A DNA stretch of 64,000 nucleotides, from positions 23,507,050 to 23,571,049 of the forward strand of contig OX155967.1 of assembly GCA_944548615.1 (NCBI GenBank), read 5' to 3'. This stretch comes from Micropterix aruncella. Taxonomy: Eukaryota > Arthropoda > Insecta > Lepidoptera > Micropterigidae. Below the pieces are notes generated by a model. That model worked only from the letters and a program-made list of their open reading frames with translations, had not been told where the DNA came from and did no database searches. Numbering within the stretch: the stretch's first letter is position 1; every line of letters starts with the position of its first letter. Below are positions 22,127 to 37,153 of the stretch, in pieces. A program made the position numbers and the translations under genes.

Positions 22127-24837
22127 TATTGCGGCCACCTGCCACAATATTGCGATGCCACTGGCACGGAACCGATCAGTGGTCGTTGGGGACCCAGGAC
22201 TGTAAAAAGAGGTCCCCCCACTCGATCGCCGCTCGCCCTATTACGGGCAGCCAGGTCACCGCGGCGAGCCTCGATAGCCTCAGTTTGCACTTTTACCACC
22301 GTTTAACTCTCCCTGTTCTAGCACCAATAAAACGCACTTTTATCTGTTGGAACAACGAGATATATTCACCACTTAAAGCTAGACTCTAAACAAAGGTAAA
22401 ACATGACATTATCTTAAAATGTAAAAATACCTTAAAATGTAAAAATACAACAATGTTATTTAACATAAATACTGCTAGACGATTAAACCAAATTTAAACA
22501 CAAATTCTTAGCCTAGCTTACGTCTAGGTTGGCATGTAAAAATGTCCGCAATAATGCACACAATCACAAATTAAAGTTTTTGTCACCACTGTCGCAGCTT
22601 GCAGCTTGTAGGCCGACCCGCGTGTCCAACAGGCGGTCGGGCGATGGTGCTGCGGCGTGCTGCTGGCGGTGGCTTCCTTAGCCGACCGCGTGTTTGCCGC
22701 TCGTACTGAAGCGGAGTGTCGGTGGCTTGAAGCGACGCGGCGATGCTGCGGCGCGCTTAAGCTGACGACGGTTGACGGCAGGCACGTACTCGGCGCGGCG
22801 CGGCGCCCACTTGGCCCGGCGCGGCGTGTGGCTGCGTGTTGCTCGTTCCGGCGCGACCGGCTCCCAGGCCGTCGCGGCGCGGCTGTCGCTCGTTCCGGCG
22901 CGACCGGCTCCCAGGCCGTCGCGGCGCGGCTGTGTGTCGCTCGTTCCGGCGCGACCGGCTCCCAGGCCGTCGCGACGCGGCTCGGCGTGGATCTCTCGCA
23001 ACCGACACGCTAGTCGGTGCGGCGCGGCAGCTCTCAGGCGCGGCGACTTCCTTCCGGCGCGACCGGCTCCCAGGCCGGCGCGGCGCGGATCTGGCGCAAC
23101 CGACACGCTGGTCGGTGCGGCGCGGCAGCTCTCAGGCGCGGTGACTTCCTTCCGGCGCGACCGGCTCCCAGGCCGGCGCGACGCGGCTCTGGCGCAACCG
23201 ACACGCTGGTCGGTGCGGCGCGGCGCCCACTTGGCCCGCGACTTCCCGGTGTGGCTCTGCACGCTGTCGCCGTCGCGTCCAACTTCGCAGGTTGGCGCGG
23301 TGCGACGTCTGGCGCAACCGACACGCTGGTCGGTGCGGCGCGGCGACTCTTTCGCGGCGGCTTCCCGGCGTGGCTCTGCACGCTGTCGCCGTCGCGTCCA
23401 ACTTCGCAGGTTGGCGCGATGCGGCGTCTGGCGCAACCGACACGCTGGTCGGTGCGGCGCGGCGAACGATTTCGCCGCGGCTTTGGCGTGGCGAAGCGCG
23501 CAAACACGCTTCGTTGGCCTGTTCCCGGACGCGGTGATCCGGCGTACCCGCTCTCCTCCCGCAGTCCGATGTGGCTCGGCTGCTTGCCCCGCAGGCGGTC
23601 CGCGTCGGTATTCGGCGGCGGCAAAAACGTCCACGTTTCTTTGGCCTCGCCCCGAAATACCGAGCAAATTACCTTCCACTGCGGCGATTCCCCTCCGGCT
23701 CCCGGCTGCTTCGTCGCTGCGTCGCTGCGTCGTCCTTCTCGTCGCTCCCGCTGATGGCGCGGTCTGGCGGTCCGTTGCCAAGACCGAGGTCCCGAAGATC
23801 CGGCGACCCGAAGCGGCGAGGTCCAACTCACTACACCGAGTGGTTGGCTGGTCAGTCTTCTTGACTGGTCTTCCACGACGATTTCTTCCTCGACGACTTC
23901 TTCTTGCAGCGCGACGACTTCCTTCCAGCAGCGCGACGCCTTGACTCCCTAAGCGGCCGGGTGGCCACTTGTTGCCGGCACCAAGGCCGGAGAGCGAGTG
24001 ATTTGCTCCCCGCCCGGCGGCTATATTTATACCCCGGCTCTGGCGGCGCGCGCGCGGCCCGTTCTGCCGGCGGCCTCTGATTGGCCGGCGCTCGGCCTCG
24101 CGCTCGCCGATCTCTCCGTCTCCGTCTTTTCCGACTTTTCGCTTCTGTGATTCTATTTTTCGGTGTTTTGACGATGCATTCCTCTTCGGGCTTATTCTTT
24201 TTCGCATTTGGAGAATTTTCTGCCGATTTTTCCTTTGGCGACTTCAATATATTTTCGCCCGATATGGGAATCTTGAGCGGGGCTTCTCCGTGTTGTTTTT
24301 TACTGCTTATTCCGTTTGTCGTTATATTTTCCCTTCGTATTTGTGTGATAAAACACATCTGTTTAATTTTAAAACATTAATTTTTTGCTTTTGGTCGATG
24401 ACGGCCTCGCTCGTGCCGCGACGTCTGCGAGGTCCGTCCCGTCGCACCTAAGCCCATACATTTTTGAGGAAAAATTACGCGGATGCTATGCCCGATTTCA
24501 TCCTGACGAAAAACTGTGCGTTGGCCTCGACAGTTTCGTCTTTTAGATTAATTATTACATTTCTGGCGGATCGCCCTTTCTTTAGCAGCTACAACACTTT
24601 GTCTAAATTCACGAAATCAATTCTGCGATTCGGTGGCTGGTGTTTTCGGCCGGGACGCGACGTCTGCGAGGTCCGTCCCGCCGCACCTAAGCTCATACAT
24701 TTTGTAGGACAATTTACGCGGATGCTATGCCCTATTTCAGGTTGACGGAAACTGCACGTCGGCCTCGACAGCTTCCGCCTTTTAAAATCAATTATTAGAT
24801 TTTTTGGCGGCTCGCCGTTTTATTAGCGGCCGCAACA
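22127..24837 (-). repeat. BEL/Pao LTR, copy 2, with TTAAC on both sides (solo LTR), 2711 bp
   Basis: This matches 17137-19727 except for a 120-bp extra minisatellite unit at about 23226-23345 and at least one base change (G at 19176, C at 24286). TATA box at 24022-24031. It is flanked by TTAAC at 22122-22126 and 24838-24842. Neither side carries a polypurine tract, primer-binding site or internal sequence, so it has the form of a solo LTR rather than the 5' LTR of the element on its left. Confidence 0.8.
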
Positions 24838-24862
24838 TTAACATTATAAATACATTGTGATG

Positions 24863-24865
<3 letters not shown>

Positions 24866-24940
<75 letters not shown>

Positions 24941-24979
24941 ATATATATGTATATATATGTATATATATATATATATGTG

Positions 24980-25056
<77 letters not shown>
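24866..25056. repeat. (TA)n with TG interruptions
   Basis: TA array with a central TGTGTATATATGTA-type section. The pogo element at 25057 is inserted into it; the array resumes at 28290. Confidence 0.95.
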
Positions 25057-25061
<5 letters not shown>

Positions 25062-28000
25062 CACCGGGTAAACAGTGAGTCACTTTTTTTTAACAGCTCA
25101 TATCTCAAAACCTATCAGTCAGATCGGCTTAAAATTTAGTTTGATGTATTTTATATTTTATCAGCTCTCAGAAAATTACTAAATCATTGACCCCCGATAA
25201 TGTAGAGCAGAGGAAATAGGGTTTTTTTAAGAGAGCAGAAATGACCCACTGTGCACAATGAGTGGTGAACAATGGGTCACCCCCTGGTTAACAATGGGTC
25301 TAGGAGTTTTTATACGTAAATAATTAAAGACAATTTAATCTAGAAATTACATTTTTATTTTTTTTTAAAAACCACACGGACCTAAGAACTACGATTATCT
25401 TAAAACTTAAAACGAAAACCGAAACCGACAATACTAATAACTTTAAATGGAAATCAAGTTAGGTATGTCTTGAATTTAACGGATATTTATACCACTCAGG
25501 TCAATGCCAAAAGTAAGATATGATTGCTGACGAACAGTACTACCATTTGACGCAGGAGTTGGTAATAAAAGCTTAATATTATCATCCTTGACATAAGCCA
25601 AGTCTGGAGTATTTGGCATGGAAAAACGTCCTTCCTTGTGTCTCAAATAACTCACATAGAGCTCGAATGTATGATTTCGTTCTTCTAGTATCTTAGCAAC
25701 ATAGTACAACAATTGTCTTTTGAGCGCAAATTCTACTAAAACATACTCTCCCTCTCTTGGCAGTCTTGGCAACGGCTTCATCAGCGTCTCTTGCGTAATA
25801 ATATTCTCTTTATCTTCATCACTGAACCAGCTCCCTTCATCTGGTGAGTCATCATCTAAGACAATTTCACAATCCTCTTCCGAGTCGCTTTGAAGAACTT
25901 TTCTAATAGCTTTCTTGACAGTGGGTTGCACAACTTTCTTCCTTTTAATTGCCTTTTTATTATTTTCAATTTCGTTCTTTTCCGGTGTGTCAGTTGCAAT
26001 AAGAGATTTGCCTAATCGCCTCGGCTTTCTTTTTTTGTTTCTTGCAGATGCCTTTAAAGGTTTTCGGAATTCATCTGGTGTAACTAGCCGGACAGATAAG
26101 GCAACTTTGGCATGTGATGACCTGGGAGAGGTTTCATCAGGGTCTTGTCTAGCCACTAATGGTAGTGGTGATGAAGATTGTGACTGAAGAGAATGGTTCT
26201 CTTGTGATCGTTGTCTTGGGATTGCATCAGCAGGGTGGATTATTGCTGCCAAACACATATGAGACAGGGAAGGTGGAGTTGTAGCACAAACTATTGAAGA
26301 TAGCGTAACAGACACAGACGCATCACTTGTGATTTGAACAGAAGATTCAACAATCGACTGTTCAATTGCGTCTATCACAGAGGGATTTGGAGTATCTTCA
26401 AAATCTGAAAGGAAAAAATACTGTTGGCATGTGGGTTCGACACCTTAAAATAACTAAAAAAAATATTTAAATAAGTGTTAGGTAGGCTGCATACCTGTTG
26501 GTTTCTCAGCAGCAGGCCTGTCAGTGACGCTGCTCGGCATGAAGTCTTCCTCCGAGAATATATCTCTGTCGAACGGGTATATTCCGGTTTTCCTGAATGA
26601 CTGCTTTATGTTAAGTGGAGTCATACTCTTTTCAAAAGCTTGACCAACTAGTGTTCCAATATCGTAAATGGTCACTGGACATCCAGGATTTCGCATCATC
26701 CATGACTCCATCGCTGATGCATAGTAAGATTTAAACGGTCCATAGATGCCGACGTCTAACGGCTGAAGTTTCGCCGATGTGTGTGGGTGTAAAGTAAGCA
26801 CAGTCACCCCTGACTCTTTAGCCAAATTAAGTGCTTCAATCGATAGATGTGATTCATGATTGTCCATGATGAGAACTGTTGGAGAATCTTTCGTAGATCC
26901 TGACCTCTGCACAAAATGCTGCATCACCTGTACAAACGTTTCAGTATTCATCCACCCAGTAGGAGTGGCGAGGATAAGAGAACCAGGTGGTGTCCCAACT
27001 TTCATGCGAGGATTTATATTCTTGCGTGGGAAGACCAATACGGGTGGAAGGGGAACACCTCCTGCACTTATGATATTACACGTTGTGACAAGTGTACCTT
27101 TTTCACCGCTAGACACTTTGCATATATTCCTTTTTCCCTTCGGAGCTAAAACTCGTGGATTTTTCTGCACAGTACTTGTAGCAGTTTCATCTAAATTATA
27201 AATGCGCGTGCCATCTGCAAAGGCTGGACTGCGGCTAAGCACATTTTGAAGGTTGTCGAAAAATATTTTAACAGTTTCCCTATTGAACGCTGTTGCTCGC
27301 GCCAAGCTGCAGTTTTCAGGTTTACGTAATGACATCTCAGGGAATCGCTCACGAAACCCTCGGAACCAATCTATGCCAGCCATTTTGTTCGCTTCCCAAC
27401 TCTCAGGAACTGGTATATTGTTCATTTTTGCCATATCATAAGCTATTTTGCGGCAATCTTTAGTGATAAGACCATAAAACATTAAGGCACACTTTTGGTA
27501 ATAATCACGTAAGGCCTCCTCATGTTCAGCCTTAAATATTTTCCTGACGGAATAATTTGGCGTCAGGCGGTCAGGATTTTTTTTTCCATGATATCTTTGC
27601 AGAGTAGAAAAAGCAATGAAATGCTCTTTCGCTGCTTGCCTGATGCTTTTTCCGGCCTTTATAGCATCTAATGCCTTTTTCATTTGATCTTCCGTATGAA
27701 TACCAATTTTTCTACTAGGTTTATTTCTGCCCATTCTGTAAAAAAATCATTTTATTTTCATCAAAGATATACCTAGCTTTATAATAGGTAAATTGTTTCT
27801 ATTTCCTGTAGGTATATTAGTTATGATTAAAACATAGCAGAACCATGCGCATCGCCTCAACAACGAGTCCACAGTGAATCGCGATCCACTGAGTACACAG
27901 TGGATCAGACCCACCCTTGACCATAGACCTATGTTAAATGCAAACAAGAACCAACCTGTTAAGAACAAAGCTAGTCAATCATCTATGTGATATATTACAG

Positions 28001-28284
28001 CGTACTAACAAGGTCACAGTATGGTAATACAAGTTTACCTATATCTATTATAAGTTAGGAATTATAAACAAAATATCAACTCACATTTCAAAATATTTTA
28101 TGAGCGTCACGATAAAATCGGCCGTAGCACGTCGTCATCTGGGCGCAGCTGCGCGGGAACTGGCGGAGCAGGGATTGCTTATAGGGAGGCGTCTGTGAGC
28201 GGACAAGCGTCTGCGCTATCGTACTTATTTTCGTCAATATGTGCGTGACCCACTGTACCCAACTGACCCACCGTTTACCCGGTA

Positions 28285-28289
<5 letters not shown>
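25057..28289 (-). mobile_element. pogo-family transposon, apparently complete
   Basis: The ends AGGGTCACCGGGTAAACAGT (25057) and ACCCGGTAACCCT (to 28289) are inverted copies. The element sits in a (TA)n array, so the TA duplication cannot be told from the array. Inside both ends are repeated CACTG/CAATGGGTCA motifs (for example 25242-25302 and 28248-28275) that may be transposase sites. One two-exon gene fills the middle and shows no stop or frameshift, so this copy may be active or very recent. Confidence 0.9.
25476..27734 (-). CDS. pogo-like DDE transposase, intact, two exons
   Basis: Exon 1 runs from 27734 to 26495 (MGRNKPSRKIG) and ends at a GTATGC donor; exon 2 runs from 26404 (after TTTCAG) to 25476. 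They join in phase (G|AT, Asp) to give about 722 residues. Residues 12-55 are a Psq-type helix-turn-helix (KAGKSIRQAAKEHFIAFSTL). A second DNA-contact block reads GIDWFRGFRERFPEMSLRKPE. Catalytic positions lie in YNLDETATST (about 180), LIMDNHESH (about 293) and LQPLDVGIYGPFKSYY (about 330). Exon 2 is Ser-rich, then basic (NKKRKPRRLGK), acidic (SDSEEDCEIVLDDD) and ends in a Tyr-rich module seen in insect pogo proteins. It should bind the element ends and insert at TA. Confidence 0.9.

Positions 28290-28328
<39 letters not shown>
28290..28328. repeat. (TA)n remainder
   Basis: Continuation of the array split by the pogo element. Confidence 0.9.
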
Positions 28329-28335
<7 letters not shown>

Positions 28336-28553
28336 CAACTATATTTTTACATTTTATTATTACCGTATCCTATTATTTATATTAATTCATTGTTTGTGCA
28401 CGTGTATGTATGTATATATGTATGTACGTTATATATCATCATATATCATACATCTACATAACTCATAATATGGCTTCCCTATCCCTTTCCCCTTAATTAA
28501 ACCTGCATTTGTTTTATTGCTCATTGCGCTGTAACAATAGATTTAATTTAATT
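28329..28553. other. AT-rich sequence hosting the Sola-like element
   Basis: No coding content. With 31503-31597 on the other side of the insertion it may be a 3' UTR of a non-LTR element, since it ends in (TA)n on both outer edges. Confidence 0.3.
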
Positions 28554-29612
28554 GAATCGTTATATTGAGAAACAACATAAGTCACTTCAAGTAAATTTTA
28601 CAGGAGACACAAAAAACTGTTTCCTGTAAAATATTTATATGGTAGTATAAAGAATAAATTTGATTTGATACATATAGCATATTTTTATAAATTTATTAAG
28701 GAAAGAAAGAAATGGGGTCTCTGGTTTTTTTTATTTTAATTTTTAAAGTCGGATGACATATGTTGTTTCTCAAAAAAACGGGCAAAATAAAACATGTCAT
28801 GACTACAATATTTTTTTATTCTTTTATTTTAATTTCAAGCAATCTCAAATCAACTAAATTATAAACTATAGATTGCTCTTCTAGACTAATTATAATTTTC
28901 GGCAATATCCCCGCTTTCCTTGTCAGTAACAGGCCATTTGTAGATTTGTTTGTAGAAGTTTTGGACACGCCTTTTTTGTGGTAAGTATGTCTCGAGTTTT
29001 AGTAAATCAGCCATTTTTTTTTGTTGATAGGTATTTTTCCTTTTGGATAAGCATGTTTGGATGGCAGGAAGAGATCTTGGCGGTTGGAATTGCGTAGCAT
29101 GAAAGTGTCACCTAACAAGCCACCTATGTATGGCTTAGCTTGGAGGAGACCGGGCATTTCGATACTATGAAGGAAGTAGCAATACTTGCTTATCTTCAAC
29201 GATACCTTGTTTTCTTTACTCACATTGCGGGCAATCGTTTCCACAGATAGCATATTTCTTTTATAGAATATTGGCCACCATTTTTTATATTCGATTATAT
29301 CCTTCGATGTAGGCAATATGACCGTGAATGATTTTTTGGTAGAAGAAGCTAGTATCAACTCAGCGTACTCTTTTATGGTAAATATTCGGTCCTGGCGTTT
29401 GATTTTTCTTTTCAAAACGGCGAAGTCCCGGTCACAGGGGAGGAATGAATGTCCTCGAACGGGATAGTATTGCTCCACAGATTGGAACAGTTTTAGTGAC
29501 ACTAGTGCAGAACACAATCTGATCAAAGTGTGGTTTTTGTTCTGTCCACCACATCCATCTGTGAATATGTGTAAGTGCTTGACGTTTTTTAGGTGTTCCG
29601 ATATGAATTTAA

Positions 29613-29918
29613 CCCCTTGAGTATGATACGACCAAATCTGGTTCTGAAACAATTATCCGTTGAGTATGATACGACCAGATCTGGTTCCGCGTTTTTTTCA
29701 CTTCTTTGACGTTCTCATATTTATTCATAATTATCTAATTGTTTTACAAAATGATATTTCAATATTCTATATTCGAAATTTCAATGCTATCATTGTGCAG
29801 TTGTTCTTTTTATGATTGGTGTAGTAGTTTCGTAGTTATAGTACTTTAAGGTCGATGTCGCCGAAAATCCTGCAAAAGAGACAGATGCATCCATGAAAAT
29901 ACCCATTTACTCCAAGGG
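29613..29918. mobile_element. piggyBac-type MITE, 306 bp, TTAA-flanked
   Basis: It is bounded by TTAA at 29609-29612 and 29919-29922, with ends CCCCTTGAG and TCCAAGGG. One end has GAGTATGATACGACCA twice. A second copy lies in opposite orientation at 36036-36340. Confidence 0.9.
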
Positions 29919-30883
29919 TTAAACAGGAAAGAACATACTTAATTGGGGCTTTTCCCTCCTATCCCTTCGTGGTACACTATGAAAGTGGCAGTATTGTTTT
30001 TTAAATTATGTATACAACATACATTGACAGTCAGCTGCCTTAGATAAAAGGTTTCCTGTACGGGAATTCTAGGAAGTTCCAGATTTTGCATAAAATCTAT
30101 ACAGATTGCTCCAATCTCTCCACTTTCATCAGATTGAACCATTGATGTTATTTTCTTCAGCTCAGCGTAGAACTTTTTAGAACGCTTTAGGTGCACCATT
30201 TTCTCCGCTACTGCAACACGTTTGGCCGTGTCATTTAAAAACGTGCTACTTATCTTAATGTTCAGTTCCTCGCACGTGCAGCAGGTATCAACTTGCGGTC
30301 TACCAAAGCGAAGAGAAAAATGCTCTTTGAATATTTTGCGATACGTACAGTATGCTACCTGCTTATCTGGATACTTAGTTTGATACATTGAATGCATTAA
30401 TAACAAGTTCAAATTTGCATCCAAGTAGTGGACTTCCCGGGTCGAATAGTGTGAGAGCTTCGCTGGGAAAGATTCTATGTGGCCCTTGATGGATTGTAGA
30501 ACAATCGCACTTTTAGCGTTACCAGGTGTGTTTAGTCCTCTTTTGTCGAGCGGAGCTTTTCCTAGCGATAGTAGATGACATAGTCTTCGTACACGCTCAT
30601 TGGTGACGCCGTGTATTTTCGTGAAAGCAGCCTTGCAGACTTGATACTTACCTGATGATGTGGAGATCTCGTATATATACGTTACTCCTCTTTTAGGCGT
30701 CGTGGATTCACATTCAGGTTTGTTTCGTCGTTTCTTGATAGGATTCGTAGAAATGAGGCTCTGCAGGTACGTATCCTGCTCATTTTTCGTATTAAAGCTT
30801 ATAAACTTCGAATAAATTAAGATCCTTTCATCTTCACATATTAAGGAAAAACATTTCCTTCTGCATCTGAATAAAAAAAGCAT

Positions 30884-30993
30884 ACATTTTACGATGAACA
30901 GCAGGAACCTAGTGCAAATCTAATTCTTTTATTATAATACAATCAGTTAAAATTATGAGTTTAGAGCAAATTTAAAGCAAGCAAATTACTTAC
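30884..30993 (-). other. Intron of the Sola-like gene
   Basis: GTAAGT donor at 30993 and a TTTTTATTCAG...CAG acceptor before 30860; joining gives a Cys-containing bridge (DDCKRKC). Confidence 0.6.
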
Positions 30994-31592
30994 TTGCAGT
31001 CATCTGCATAATCTGTAGCTGCACATTTTCCTTCTACTCGTTTCCCCATATAGTTTATATAAGACTGTCCTTTGACACGAGCTGTTTTGATTATAGTTGA
31101 CCGCCGTTGCTTACTTAGTTCTTTGCGTCGTTTGGCTGAGGGCTCATCATCAGAACTGTCTCCAGTACTCATTTTTATAGTATATATTCTTGATAAAACA
31201 CTCACGATCACAGACAGCAACCTATGATGCAACGGTAATGTAATAACCTCAAAATAACAAGAACTCTACTGACAGCTGTCATACAGTGTTGCCAAACGAA
31301 TTTACGGAGAAACAACACAAGTCAGTGACTTAAGGTGTTTCTCTAAATAACTCAATATTTCGCACGCCATAACTCCACAACTACTGAGTAGACATGTGTG
31401 GTTTCTCTCTATTATGTGGAACTAGACCCAGAGAACAGAATTTAATGAAAAAGTGATTTTATCCAAATTGATGACTTATGTTGTTTCTCAATATAACGAT
31501 TTAATTGTGAAAACTTTTAATTGGCCTTAGATGTATATATTATGTGTTAGTATTAAGTATAAAACGCTGTAAGTTTTCTGAAAAATAAAAAT

Positions 31593-34900
<3,308 letters not shown>

Positions 34901-34945
34901 TATATTATTGAAAATAATTTAAAAAAATTTACACCCTTAAAATAT

Positions 34946-35097
<152 letters not shown>

Positions 35098-35146
35098 ATA
35101 TTTTAAGTGTGTAAATTTTTTAAAATTATTTTCAATAATATATAAA

Positions 35147-36007
<861 letters not shown>

Positions 36008-36035
36008 CTAGTAAAAAAAATACGCCTGTGTTTAA

Positions 36036-36340
36036 CCCTTGGAGTAAATGGGTATTTTCATGGATGCATCTGTCTCTTTTACAGGATTTTCGGCGACATC
36101 GACCATAAAGTACTATAACTACGAAACTACTACACCAATCATAAAAAGAACAACTGCACAATGATTGCATTGAAATTTCGAATATAGAATATTGAAATAT
36201 CATTTTGTAAAACAATTAGATAATTATGAATAAATATGAGAACGTCAAAGAAGTGAAAAAACGCGGAACCAGATCTGGTCGTATCATACTCAACGGATAA
36301 TTGTTTCAGAACCAGATTTGGTCGTATCATACTCAACGGG
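36036..36340. mobile_element. piggyBac-type MITE, second copy, TTAA-flanked
   Basis: It is bounded by TTAA at 36032-36035 and 36341-36344, and is the reverse complement of 29613-29918 with a few differences (for example CAATGATTG versus CAATGATAG). Same ends and same internal doublet. Confidence 0.9.
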
Positions 36341-36408
36341 TTAATGAATAATTTTACAATCATTCTGGTATACAATAGGATTTTATAAATTCTTCAATAC
36401 ACATTATT

Positions 36409-36922
36409 AACCGACTTCAAAAAGGAGGAGGTTCTCAATTCGGTTGTATGTTTTTTTTTTTTATATATTTTTTTTTATGTTTGAAGATTATATTTTTTAT
36501 GTTTTTTATGTCAGAACTCTCTTATTTATGAACCGATTTGGAAAATTCTTTTTTTGTTTGAAAGGACATGCTTACAGATTGGTCCCATTTTTTTCAAAAT
36601 CGTGTTCTGATGATGGGATCCATGAGGAGTTGAGGGGAACTCCTCAACGGTCAGCAGCACAGACACGAAATTTTGTCTATGCATTCAGTTATGATAGCTT
36701 TTTCCGAATTCCGCCATGATATGGCTGCTGCACCCAGGGTTGGCTCCTGACGAGGGAACTCCTCAATGGTCAACAGCGCAGACACGAAATTTTGTATATG
36801 CATTCAATTACGACAGCCCTTTCTAAGTTCCACCAAGACAAGACTGAGGCACCCAGGGTTGGCTTCCAACGAGGGAACTCCTCAACGGTCAACAGCACAG
36901 ACACGAAATTTTGAAGTCGGTT
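36409..36922. repeat. CCGACTTC...GAAGTCGG element with three ~120-bp tandem units
   Basis: Inverted ends AACCGACTTCAAAA and TTTTGAAGTCGGTT enclose an A/G-rich head (AGGAGGAGGTTCTCAATTCG), a T-rich stretch and three tandem ~120-bp units each containing GGGAACTCCTCAACGGTCAA and CAGACACGAAATTTTG. No gene. The head sequence is a type I know from lepidopteran genomes. A related, inverted copy with five units is at 60062-60740. Confidence 0.75.
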
Positions 36923-37153
36923 TTTTTTTTGTTAAAATGTTGTCTATTATTTGTACGTACCTGTGCGTTAATTATAAAAGCGTTCATGGACTCGGCCGTT
37001 GATGTTCTTGTCTTATCGACTTTCGTAGTCGGTTTGATTTTGTAGGCTAGCAATGCAAGAAGTATGAAGTTTCTCCCATCTGATACAATTAAAAAATATA
37101 TTAGAATAATTCAGCAGAACATTGAATTTGACATATTATTGTTTGTTACTTAC

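Larger units (their letters stand above)
28886..31172 (-). pseudogene. Sola-like transposase, two exons, broken by a MITE, a stop and an A-run frameshift
   Basis: Exon 1 (31172-30994, MSTGDSSDDEPSAKRRKELS) joins exon 2 (from 30860) in phase. Candidate catalytic acidic residues are in ICIDFMQNLELP, HIFTDGCGGQNKNHT and LPCDRDFAVLKRK, blocks I associate with Sola-type transposases. A Cys cluster (VDTCCTCEEL) precedes them. Three defects: a TAA near 29932 where relatives have Glu; a 306-bp MITE at 29613-29918 whose removal with one TTAA keeps the frame; and a run of nine A near 29007 that needs one more A to reach the C-terminal MADLLKLETYLP, ending at 28886. The superfamily name is from memory of motifs and the 4-bp duplication. 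Confidence 0.72.
28554..31502 (-). mobile_element. Sola-like DNA transposon with AATT target duplication
   Basis: The ends GAATCGTTATATTGAGAAAC (28554) and its inverse (to 31502) are flanked by AATT at 28550-28553 and 31503-31506, a 4-bp duplication as in Sola elements. A ~19-bp motif, GAGAAACAACATAAGTCA, occurs twice at each end: 28569 direct and about 28751 inverted; about 31311 direct and about 31466 inverted. The single gene is on the minus strand and is interrupted by a MITE. Confidence 0.75.

Noticed and set aside
17137..24837. Ordinary complete BEL element with 5' and 3' LTRs at these positions
   Set aside because: The sequence left of the right-hand LTR is the outside flank plus TTAAC, not a primer-binding site and gag.
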